Below are positions 25,205-35,061 of a stretch of 64,000 nucleotides of DNA, piece after piece. Within the stretch, counting starts at the first letter, position 1. Every line of letters begins with the position of its first letter. The notes beneath the pieces were generated by a model. It was not told the origin of the DNA. It saw only the letters and a program-made list of their open reading frames with translations, and ran no database searches. Made by a program: the position numbers and the translations under genes. This DNA is from Branchiostoma floridae (lineage: Eukaryota > Chordata > Leptocardii > Amphioxiformes > Branchiostomatidae), in contig NC_049991.1 in assembly GCF_000003815.2 (NCBI RefSeq), forward strand, positions 5,200,743-5,264,742, given 5' to 3'.

Positions 25205-25470
25205 GATACGAACCAGTTCGTTGACGAGCGCTACCCCGAGGGTTGGGGGTGGTTGTTGGCGGGGTTGAGTGTAGTCTTCCCCGCTTGGAGTAGCCGGTGT
25301 GTCCCGCGGATGATCAAGCGCGATGCGGGCCTCGCGGCGAGTGTGTCCGCCGACGCACTGTGGTAGAGAGAGCGAGGCCGGCCGTACGGCGTCGACGCTT
25401 GACATCATGCATAATTTATAACGCGCACCGCCGTACACTCAGGTTACCTCCGCTTACATCTCGCCGCAAC
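25205..25470. promoter_or_regulatory. CpG-rich block, possible promoter or 5' exon
   Basis: A GC/CpG-rich island in AT-rich surroundings, about 4.4 kb upstream of the SYT17 exon. The minus strand has a TATA-like TTATAAAT (about 25413-25420) and an open frame beginning MMSSVDAV that could run to a weak GT near 25212 in phase 0, which would fit the next SYT17 exon. The protein does not resemble known SYT17 N-termini, so this stays a weak candidate. Confidence 0.25.
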
Positions 25471-26460
25471 CACGATCGTCACAGGGTCATCTGTGGAGAG
25501 ATTACGAGTGGGCATAGGAAAAGAAATGTTGCGTTTTGCGATTACGGTTACTGACAAAAATAGTGTCGACAATTAGGCTAACTTTACATTGAAATTTTCA
25601 AACTGAACCCCTGCCGCGGGCTGTTTGTTGAAACGAAAAAAATAGTGTCGGCAGCTAGGCTAACGTCACATTTAAATCTTCAAACTGGGACGGGGAGTTT
25701 GTGCAAAATGCACGCGACTTTTTTTCTTTACGCCTTGTGTAGTATGGTGTCTTTTATATCATTATCGTATCGATACTTTTCGTTCCCGTACGCTGCCCGG
25801 CCGGGCCCCGGTTTGAAAATGTGGCGTAGGCCGTAGGTTTTTTTTTTACCTGAATGAAAAATTGAGTGCATAGTCATGTGTGTCATGAACCTAAATGTCA
25901 ATGTTGATGTTGACAGCTGATTATGGTACTGCAGCAGAACATCCGGGTTTTGTATCTTTTGTCCTGAACATATAGTACTGTTGTCTTGTTCTAGATTTAG
26001 GCCAAAGTATTCTAACAAATTCTTAAACTCTGATGCATAAGGACAATATTATTTTCAACATCTTATGTCAATTTTGCAGATGTCCATTGTATAAATTCAA
26101 TTCTTAATGCAACCGAAATTTTAAAAAACGGCTCTACAATATCTTTAATAACTATGCCTCTTGCCAGCGATCGACCATCAAGAATGCAAAGATTATTGTA
26201 TAGTCATGTCTGATATATTATTTTCAATATTTGTATAGGTGGCGGCGCTTAAATAAGTTGAGTACAATTTGAGCCCACCGTCACTTCGTCTTCGTACCTT
26301 TATATGACATTATTGTATTTATTTCATGTATTTCATGTATTCTTCAACAAAAAATGAATGCTAGGGTCGGTGGATTTTTGCGATAACTGTACAAAAAACA
26401 CAGCATATCTTTTCCTATGCCATACTGCTACCTATACGTATATTGCCGTTATAGGTTCTC
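25471..26460. other. Non-coding DNA with a dispersed-repeat scrap
   Basis: Nothing coding recognised. Two related segments start near 25557 and 25645 (AATAGTGTCG...CAGCTAGGCTAAC) and suggest a short local duplication. The TACTGCAGCAGAAC piece is at about 25925. Confidence 0.4.
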
Positions 26461-26507
26461 CATAACTGTATCATCATCATCATCATCATCGGTCGACGTG
26501 ATCAAAT

Positions 26508-26531
26508 GTAGACATGTTCGCACATGTCTAC
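26508..26531. promoter_or_regulatory. Palindrome resembling a p53-family response element
   Basis: GTAGACATGT and ACATGTCTAC arms surround TCGC, a perfect 10-bp inverted repeat. Read as two abutting decamers (26510-26519 and 26520-26529), it matches RRRCWWGYYY-RRRCWWGYYY at 19 of 20 positions. Binding is not shown; a chance palindrome or repeat-borne motif is possible. Confidence 0.35.
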
Positions 26532-27585
26532 ACACGACGGGGTTATACCGCCCCTTACGGGGTGACATACCCTTTCGTAGGCTAATTACAAGACGGGGAT
26601 GCGCCAGGTCTCCCGTCCATAACTGTATGTGCTACGTCAAATCCAGCAGAGATTTACAAATATCCCAACTCATCTTCCAAAGCTCCGTACCAATCATCCC
26701 AGCGTGATATGGCGGCATATAGATGAGATATACGACTCAAACAGATATGCTTCGCATTCCAGATAAAACAATAAACGCGAGATACATGTATATTTCCCAT
26801 CAAATGTGATAAACAGAAATCACAGAGTATTGACTTTGAGGGTAAAAATATATGTCAAAATTACTCCTGTGATATCCAAAACTAATAGTGGACCGCAATA
26901 CGTTATACTTTATAAATTCATTGTCACTTGCTAACAAAGATGTAATTTGATTTTTGATTTTATTTTTTGATTTTGATTTTATTTATTTTGCACAATCATT
27001 AAAAAAGTTAACATAAAACAAATTAAAGGATGAAAGTACATGCAGGGGGGAAGAAAAAAGCCTCGTGGCTTGTACAAAGTCTTCCTCCAAAATAACAAGA
27101 TTGAATAGACGTGAAAAAATTATACATTAGACAATAATGTAACCAAAAGAATTATGTCAATTAACAAAATGGAAATAAATCATAATAGTTCAATAAATGA
27201 TAACTAATGTAATGTATTAGCATATCGTTTGTACATTTGTGTACCGATTCAAAATAGGGGACGCTTATGTTTTCCTTCCTTCCAATTTGGATGCATCTTA
27301 TTTGTCAGTTTAAAATCCTACATAATATCGAATATTCAACTATGATACCCATTGACAATCCTATGAACGACAGAGAATTATAATACAGCTCAAAAACGTC
27401 TTATATTACAAATAACGATGACTTTCTATGATATTTCAATTACTGAAAATTGCAGCACATTAAGTTAAGAGCTCAAACTTTCCTCTTCTCTTTTTTGTTT
27501 TGCGTAACAAGTATTTTCTAAGACGCACTAATTAATGAAAATAATGGCTCAAACTGAAAGGAAAGTCTCGATCAAGGCCATTTGT
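26532..27585. other. AT-rich intergenic DNA
   Basis: No supported gene. It includes T-rich low-complexity sequence near 26945-26990 and a short GC palindrome (GGGGTTATACC/CCCCTTACGGGG) near 26540-26570. Confidence 0.4.
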
Positions 27586-27589
27586 TTCC

Positions 27590-27790
27590 AACCCGCACCT
27601 GAGCCGCGCTGTTACAAAAGATGACTTTCTCTTTCAGGGATCTCCGCATCTTCCCGGTTGCTAGGCGACCACCTGCGCCATCCTGCCTCACTGACGTCTC
27701 GCCCACGCACGCCGGCCTCTCCATGTTGTGTGCGTTGCCATGGAAACGGCGTGACGTCATCTGCCATCGCAGGTGCCAACGATTTGCTTG
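27590..27790. promoter_or_regulatory. CpG-rich module with two X-boxes and a CRE
   Basis: GTTGCTAGGCGACC at 27657-27670 is close to the RFX X-box consensus. GTTGCCATGGAAAC at 27734-27747 is a perfect symmetric X-box. TGACGTCA at 27752-27759 is a full CRE, 4 bp from the second X-box, and a CRE half (TGACGT) is near 27691. The cluster sits in a locally CpG-rich patch. It could be a promoter or enhancer, for example for the missing SYT17 first exon, but no transcript is evident. Confidence 0.45.
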
Positions 27791-28834
27791 CAGCTAGCTA
27801 AGCGGTTTCTTTGTCACCTCTGAAATGAAACTGCGAGAATAACAGAGGTATCCAAGGAATAAATCTGATCTTTCTGGAAAATATTCCTGCGGATTTATAG
27901 CAATTCAGCCACCATAGGTGTCGGTCGGTAGGAAATTAAATGTCGTTTCTGAACATTTCCTGCACCACCCGTCACATGGGGTCGGCGAGGTTGCCTAAAA
28001 GCTGTCAGAGCCAGTCGACTGTAGATTTTGTAAATCAAACGTTGAGAACTCGTATTCTACTTGGATGTGATCAGACTTAGTTTAAAACCCGAACTAGAAT
28101 ATAGGATTGGTTCCAGGCTACTCTTACTCAGCACCGACCTAGGTTGGGAGCTGGTCGGGAGCAAGGCTTAAAAAGATGTGTGACAGTTCATAAGCGACAG
28201 GTGTTTGAAACATTTTTATAAATTTGAATATGTAGGAAACGACCACAAGGACGGGTATATGAAATTCGATATAGGGTAGCTCAGTTTTAACAAGACCATA
28301 GCATGCCCAGGTAAAAAGATATTTTTAGAAAATGGCTGAAATGCTGCAGTACCAAGGTCACATACCAGGAGGCTCCAAATCGGCCTCGACCTTCGTCTTC
28401 CAAACACCTACCCAAATAAAAAATATCATCATAATACATCAACAGGTTCTAGAGTTATGCTTATCATGAATAACCAGAAACACAAACAAACACACGCACA
28501 CACATAGAGACAGACAGATAGACACACCAAAAACTACACCTCTATTTTTCACGGAGGTTATTACCCAAAGTGTATGGAAAATGAGACCTTCGCAGATGGG
28601 AGTAGCAAGTGCTTATATTCAAGTCTTTGCAAGGAAGACTTTCTAAATATGTTGCCGTTTCCGGTTTGTTTCGAATTTAATTGACAAATGATTTACCCTA
28701 CTTCAAAAACAGCTAATTTTTCCCTATTTTTAGTGTATATCCTGCATATTGCAAGCCGGATATCCTTTAAAGAAGCTTTAAGAAATCGTGACGGAAAGAC
28801 AAGGTCTTTCTTCAAGTATGAGTCCAATATCCGG

Positions 28835-29015
28835 GAAATAACTAGCCTGGGCACCATCCGGATTGTATTCCGCTCCTATGTTCGCTCCTGGAACAGCAGA
28901 GAAGCGATATATATAGTTCATAATGAATGTCAGAGCTCGAAGCAACTGTATATTAGTATATAATGAACGCCGCGGAGCAAACTACTTTCCGGATGGTACC
29001 CTGGCTAGGAAATAA
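28835..29015. mobile_element. MITE with 7-bp target duplication
   Basis: The element spans 28842-29008. The ends CTAGCCTGGGCACCATCCGG and CCGGATGGTACCCTGGCTAG are inverted repeats, with TCCGCTCC/GGAGC-type blocks just inside. GAAATAA flanks it at 28835-28841 and 29009-29015. Confidence 0.8.
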
Positions 29016-29368
29016 CAACAGGGCACGTTTTGGAGAAATGTGATGGGCGCCCATTAAAAATTGAACACAGGATATTTAGAGTCGACGGACCGTGGTTTCA
29101 AACGGCAATATTATTTAAATCATTGTAGTTTTCAACCGTCGTCAGTCGACTTAATATCCCTAAATACCTTTTTTAATGTAACAGTTATAGGATACCCCGC
29201 GAATAAAGGTAAGCTTGCGTTATACATTACAGGTAGGACATGGCAACTTACGGGCGTCAGAATTTCAGTCGAAGCGAAAGCCTAGCATTACCTGTCGGTG
29301 GGCAGACGTGCCCGGTTTCTGACATGCGGGCGATGCACGTGTATAGGAGGATACATACATCTGTAGTA

Positions 29369-29555
29369 CTGTAAATGCATTTAGATTCGTGGAGATTCAA
29401 TTTCGCGGTAGCGGGAAAATGGACTTTTCGATGTGGTTTTAAGTTCGCACCGTGCACTGTAGTTTTTTACTGCCATGGAAAAATGGTCGCAGTGGTTTAA
29501 AGTTCGCGGTGAAGTGGCCAATATTAAACCACCGCGAAAGTTTCTGCCTTTACAG
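29369..29555. mobile_element. CTGTAAATGCA MITE, copy 1
   Basis: It begins CTGTAAATGCAT and ends CTGCCTTTACAG, flanked by TA. It has the family's hallmark TTCGCGGT/ACCGCGAA blocks. Other copies in this window: 30961, 31149, 34855, 42343, 51360 and 59515. Non-coding; the TA flank suggests a mariner-like mobiliser (inference). Confidence 0.8.
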
Positions 29556-30512
29556 TACACTTCTAACCTCTCTTTATATAACAGTGTTTAGTGGCAATCA
29601 ATCAGGCCTATTTCTTGACATTAGAGGGTGCTAAAGTGATATTATATAAGATAGTGGATGTGCGTCATCAGCGAGACTTGACCCATATATTTCTTCTCAA
29701 AATAGAACTCTCATAGGCCATTATCATTTCGTCTACATTTCACTACTATTGCAGTTTTTTCAGAGTATGATAGCTACTGAGTTGCATGTATGATAATGCC
29801 ACACCGATTTGATATTATGGATGACATCCTAGACCCCATCAATTTTACTTATTTATTGATTCATTTATCAAGATTCACAGAACTGAGAAACCACCATTTG
29901 AAAGGTGTGGGCAACAGAATAGTACATCGTTTGCAAGACTGATAGCATACTGTTTAAAACGAGCCATGAACAGTAAGAAATTAATCATTCAACAAATGAA
30001 CAGCAATTACAACATAAAAGTAAAACCAAACAACAGTAAAGGGATCTATTCACTCAGACGGTGAGTGAATGATAAAAAAAAAGAACAATTTTGCTTTGTT
30101 TAAAAAATACCTCCTCGGATCTCACGACTATGTTATATACGACTTTGACATATAATGCCGGAAAGGCCAGTATGAGCGGCTTAAGCTTAAGGCCTTGTTG
30201 TAAAACCGCTTCTTGCTTTTGCATTTCTCTTTAGGGACATGATTGCCAACAAAAAGGAAAAAGAAGAAAAATCAAGATTAAACTTTCCTCTTTCAATCAC
30301 CATCAACCTACCTCCTTTAATACACAAGGTAGCACTTGTTGCTTGTTTGATAGAGTATGTCCTGTGGCACAATTTCCATCGCCAGCTTTGTATTCTATTG
30401 GTTAAGCGTCATCTCTTCCATGGTGCTCCACCCTCTCACAATAGTTTTCAGGTCTTTACAGGATGTCATCGATGACATTGAATGAGTACGGCCTAAGAAA
30501 GGATACGTCAAA

Positions 30513-30620
30513 AAGTGGTTACTCAAGCAACTGGATATGGTTTTGGAAACGGTCAGACGTTGAAGACAGCAATTTGGTGTCTTTCGTCAGTGACATAGGA
30601 GAAATCTTTGTTGGAGATAG
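30513..30620 (+). repeat. TACTCAAGCAACTGG dispersed repeat, copy 1
   Basis: It contains TTACTCAAGCAACTGGATAT, TGGTTTTGGAAACGGTC and a GTGTCTTTCGTCAGTGACA-like end. Inverted relatives lie at 32620-32725, and a partial foldback at 61828-61905. Confidence 0.6.
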
Positions 30621-30739
30621 ATTTATATCCTAGCTGTGAATGGATATGCGAAAGAGATCTGGTCAAAGGTAGGATATATTAGATAAAATAGAACGTGAGC
30701 AATTTTAGGGGCTCTATCCAAATCCTCGGAAGCCGACCG

Positions 30740-30860
30740 GACAGTTAGTGAGATAAGATGATGCGTCATGTGCCATCTACACAAGCGGTGTTGACGTCAT
30801 CGCTAATTGCGTACGTACGCAAGGAATGACGCATGATGGGAATTGTGTAGCAAAGTTCTG
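30740..30860. repeat. Nested palindrome cluster
   Basis: A perfect 16-bp palindrome TTGCGTACGTACGCAA (30807-30822) is flanked by TGACGTCA (30792-30799). Outside these is an inverted pair, ATGCGTCAT (about 30764) and ATGACGCAT (about 30825). It may be the core of a foldback element. Confidence 0.5.
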
Positions 30861-30960
30861 ATGGCGATCTAGATAGGCAGTTGACATGATGTTATTCAAA
30901 AGATGTACCCATATACTAGAAATTAGCCAAAACAAACCAAATAAAACAAGAAATCTAATA

Positions 30961-31146
30961 CTGTAAATGCAGAAATGTTCGCGGTGGATTTATATTCGCG
31001 GTTTTCGCGTCGGCAATTTCACCGCGAATTTAAAACCACCGCGAAAATTTTTCCAGGCCATTAAGATACTACAGTGCATGGTGCTACCGCGAAATTAAAG
31101 CCACCGCGAAAAGTCCTTTTCCCCGCGAACTTAAATGCATTTACAG
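30961..31146. mobile_element. CTGTAAATGCA MITE, copy 2
   Basis: Full-length: CTGTAAATGCAG at the left, TGCATTTACAG at the right. Inside are TTCGCGGTGG, CCACCGCGAA and GGTGCTACCGCGAAATTAAA-type blocks. It is directly followed, across TA, by copy 3. Confidence 0.85.
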
Positions 31147-31148
31147 TA

Positions 31149-31363
31149 CTGTAAATGCAGAAATGTTCGCGGTGGTTTTATGTTCGCGGTTTTCGCGGTG
31201 GCCACTTCAGCGCGAATTTAGAAACCACCGCGAACATTTTTCCGTGGCAGTAAGAGACTACATTGCATGGTACTAAGTGCTCCCTCGAAATTAAAACCAC
31301 CGCGAAAAGTCCCTTTTCCCGCTACCGCGAAATTAAATCCCCGCGAACTTAAATGCATTCACG
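31149..31363. mobile_element. CTGTAAATGCA MITE, copy 3 (tandem)
   Basis: Same orientation and content as copy 2, separated by the dinucleotide TA, so the two share one target site. The right end is degenerate (TGCATTCACGA). Confidence 0.8.
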
Positions 31364-31964
31364 ATATGTCATATATTCGTGGAGAATTTGTGAATTTCCG
31401 AATGCTATAGCCCGGCCTTACGCTACATCTGTTGATTCTCAACAAGTCAGAAACCACCCGGTGTTCAAACTTGAGGTCATTGACTGCTCAGGGTAGGCCA
31501 GCTGTCAATGGACTATACCACACTACTATAAGCAAGGGGGTGTCTTAATGTAAATCTGCAATCACTCGGAAGATGGGGCTAAAATCTCCATACTTTAGGG
31601 ACCTTGGTATACCGAATTTCATTCAAATCCATCAAAAAGGATCTTAAACACACAAACGTAGCCGAAAATAGTAACATAAGAAGACCCCAGTCGTAGTCAA
31701 ACTTCCTTTCCAGAGTTAACAACCTTAAAATAAGTAAGAAAAGACAGCGACAGAATTAGACACAGAATGAAGCATGCGCATATGCGCACAGACAGCGTTA
31801 ACTCTCCATGTGTTTTTACAACGGAGGAGTAGATATGTAGCAAATACTTGTGTGGGCGTACATCACATTTTCTCAAAACGTGCCATGTTGTCATCTGCCG
31901 GATATTGGACTAACTACTTGAGGAAAGACCTAAAGGCTTGTCTTCTCGTCAATGTATTTTCAAT
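31364..31964. other. Intergenic, nothing recognised
   Basis: No exon or repeat supported between the tandem MITEs and the inverted repeat arm at 31965. Confidence 0.4.
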
Positions 31965-32454
31965 GCTTCTTTAAAGGATATCCGGCTTGCAATATGCAGG
32001 GAATACGCTAAAAATAGGGAAAGATAAGCTGTTTTTGAAGCTTAAAGTGATGAGTGTGTAAGTACTCACGACTTAGGTTCGTGCTAGCTTTTACCATGCC
32101 CTCCTACGCGGGCATGGATGTAGAATTCATCAAATATACGGTGAATAAATGGTTAGGAGTCTATACTGAATTCCGTCTGGTATTTCCTTCAGATGTTACC
32201 TGAAATTATTCTTCCTGAAAGCGTGTCTCCTAAACTAGTACCAACCATTTTTACCAGACGGTGGTATAGCAGAGACCAATATCTTATTCGTGTGACCTTT
32301 GATTCTATAATCACAGCATCATGTACGATGTTTAAGTATGATCCTTTGTCTTAATCAAATTTTTGCATATCAATTCATAGTTGGTATAAATCTGTTTTAT
32401 TACTAGATCCTTTTTACATTCAAAGCTAAAAAAAGTTAAAGTTTGCCCATGCAT

Positions 32455-32590
32455 CTGCGGATGCGTAGGGTGGCGCCCATCTCCACTTCGAAGCCCTTGG
32501 GCCAGACATTTTTGCAAGTCACTACAGCAGGGGGCTGGTCCGCTGGTAGTGATGTGTGTTTAACTTCCATACTCTTCCTCACAGCTAGCT
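32455..32590 (-). mobile_element. SINE 3' portion
   Basis: The reverse complement carries CACTACCAGCGGACCAGCC, TGTAGTGACTTGC, TGGCCCAAGGGCTTCGA and GGAGATGGGCGCCACCC, matching the body of the SINE at 19555-19845. The tRNA-like head is missing. Confidence 0.65.
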
Positions 32591-32619
32591 AGGATAAAAG
32601 AAAACTCTCTACAACAAGA

Positions 32620-32725
32620 TTTCTCACTGTCACTGACGAAAAACGCGGGATGGTGTCTGAAATGTATGACCGTTTCCAAACTCATACCCAGTTGCTTGAG
32701 TAACTGCTTATTACCTCGATGTCTA
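32620..32725 (-). repeat. TACTCAAGCAACTGG dispersed repeat, copy 2
   Basis: The complement of TTACTCAAGCAACTGG and CCAAAACC/GAAACGGTCAT lies here, with TGTCACTGACGAAAAACGC at its left. It is an inverted relative of 30513-30620. Confidence 0.6.
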
Positions 32726-33827
32726 ACCTTCATCAACGTATGATCCTCAACGATAAGTTATTTATGTGTAGAATTCGTGAAATTTGTCGATTTTTTTAGG
32801 TAAGATCCCGGCAGATTTATCGGGGGGGGGGGGTGAGATAGCATCAAGGGCTATAAAACAATATCAAGTGCAGAGATCTGCATTTAGTCGGTAGTAAGAG
32901 ATGCAATCAGCGAAACGATTTTATATCAATCCTGTTCCTTCTACAGTTACAAACGAAAAAATTTCTTTAAAGAGCCTAGGCTACTTAATTCCATCCTAAC
33001 TTATCTACTATTACAGACAAAAACTACTTTCCTCTTAAAATCACAGAACCCACACATTACAAAAAAGGTGGGATCCTTCATGTTCCACTGTCTCAGAGGA
33101 AGAAGTCGAACGCAATACGTTAGAGTTAATTAATATTTTTTTAGACTAGAGTAGATAAATTCTATAATGCTCTACATTATAATCGCCCTTCCCCTTTCAT
33201 ACTACATGTATAATTAGGCAGATGTTGCAATTAACTTTTATTAACATCCAACTGTACCTAATCAAAGTGTTATTTTACCCCATCCTGTTTGGAGCTAACC
33301 ACCCACTGTGACGTCTGTGGGAAACTGACTTCGTCCCAGATGAAAAGATTATAAGTCTCTTGTAAAATGATTGGTGTTGCTGAACATTAATTTAGCCACA
33401 GGAAGGAGCAGAAACACTATTATTATGTTACCCTCACAGGAGGGAACATATTGTTTTTGCTTTGTTTCTTCTTCTTTTCCGCACAAATAAGGTCAACGAC
33501 CTGGACCAGACGGCTGTCACCATGGTAACCGGTAAAGTAGCAGGCACCATGTGGTGTTCGGTTACATAATGTAGCAAATGTCAGATCTAGAGGGGCTCGG
33601 GTCACTACATTTACAAATGTGTTCAAATAAGAATGAACAAAACAGTTGCCAGTGTTAGACTACAACATGTGAAGGTAACATTCTGTATTTGCTTGCAAAT
33701 ATTACCTTTCTAGTTGAATAGAAATGTTTTCCCTTATTTGAATGTATGCAGATCTCATGGCAGATTGGATACTATTTAGCCTTTTGGATAATGTCTTGAC
33801 TTGTAGATTAAAACCTTTTGTAGTGTT

Positions 33828-34077
33828 AAGGTGCGCTCCCATCGCTCTTGTGTCAAGCTTGCGTCACTGCGGGGTTCGAAAGATACTCAACGGATTTCAA
33901 AGATAAAGAACGAATTGTCTTCCTTTTTGTGAATTTTTCGTCTTTTAAGTCATACTTTTACGTATTACGCAATGTCTTAATTATGAAAAATCGGAGAAGA
34001 TAACAAAACAGCGAAGCACTGAACGACCCCCGCAGTGGTGCAAGCTTGACACAAGTGCGGTGGTGGAAGCGCACCTA
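33828..34077 (+). mobile_element. Foldback MITE, copy 2
   Basis: Ends AGGTGCGCTCCCATC and a complementary GGAAGCGCACCT. Just inside, TGTCAAGCTTGCGTCACTGCGG pairs with a CCGCAGTGGTGCAAGCTTGACA-type arm. The centre matches the complement of 9125-9371. Confidence 0.75.
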
Positions 34078-34854
34078 AAGTGGAGTACATATACCTGTCC
34101 TTGGTGCTGAACACCATTTACACCGCTACAGTGTACGATTCATTGATAATATTCTGTTATGTTTCGTAGCTAGCAACATACATATACTAGGATAAAGTCG
34201 TATCCCTTCACTGATACCATACTTAACTCGGAGAGCTATAGCAAATCGTTTGTGCGTTTGTTCTTGTACAATATAGAACAAAATGTTCACAACTAGGTGT
34301 ACGTTTCAACCTTTCAACCAACGGCAAATCCGAATGAGCAAAGAAATGTGTACACAGTATATCTTAAATAGATAAACACCATGGGATCAAAAAGTGAAAA
34401 AAAATCAAATTTCCTATTGTCTTCAAAACAAATAAATACAAGGTATTTGCATTTGCCTTTCAATTGGAAAACGTAATCGGCAAAAGTAGAGCTAAATTGA
34501 ACAAACAACATGACATCATAAAACACATTTCTGTAGTATTCTTTATTAGAAAAAAAGACCAACTTGAGACAGAGAAAGATATTTGCATGAACGTTTCTAG
34601 GCCCAGGGTAACGGTCAACGGCGGTGCGTCGGCATTGTATTAGTCATTAGGGCTTTTAATTCACAACCGTTAAAATCTCGATGTTATGTCCTTATTTTTC
34701 TTACCAATATCTTGGCTTCACTCGGTTGAAAATAAGTACCTAGCTTTAGATGGGGACAATGGTGGTCCCGTGTTTGAGGGGTGCCACACGTCAAGCACGT
34801 TAAAGAACCCACCACACTTATCGAAAAGAGTAGGGGTCCTTCTCGGAGTAAAGA

Positions 34855-35061
34855 CTGTAAATGGCAAAATGCATGTAAGTTCGCGGGGATTTAATTTCGC
34901 GGTAGCGGGAAAAAGGACCTTTCGCGGTGGTTTAAAGTTCGCAGTAACACCATGCACTCTTAGTCTTACTGTCATGGAAAATGTTCGCGGTGGCTGTACA
35001 TTCGCGGTGAAGCGGCCACCGAAAAATCCGCGAACATTAAACCACCGCGAAAGTTTCTGCC
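34855..35061 (+). mobile_element. CTGTAAATGCA MITE, copy 4 (right end lost)
   Basis: It starts CTGTAAATGGCAAAATGCA, then has GTTCGCGGGGATTTAATTTC and ACCACCGCGAAAGTTTCTGC, but lacks the closing TTTACAG. It abuts a short upstream segment (34760-34830) with CACGTTAAAGAACCCACCAC, like the SINE body at 54505-54930. Confidence 0.7.

Larger units (their letters stand above)
28701..32040. mobile_element. 76-bp inverted repeats 3.2 kb apart (possible large TIR element)
   Basis: 28701-28776 and the complement of 31965-32040 are nearly identical: CTTCAAAAACAGCT, CCCTATTTTTAG, CCTGCATATTGCAAGCCGG, ATATCCTTTAAAGAAGC. They face outward as terminal repeats would. The interior contains four other MITEs (28842, 29369, 30961, 31149) and no transposase. 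They may bound one composite element or be two solo MITEs in opposite orientation. Confidence 0.5.

Noticed and set aside
25094-25438. Definite SYT17 first exon
   Set aside because: GC-rich open frame and TATA-like motif, but the peptide does not resemble SYT17 N-termini, the donor is weak, and the TATA lies too close to the ATG. Kept only as a weak regulatory candidate.
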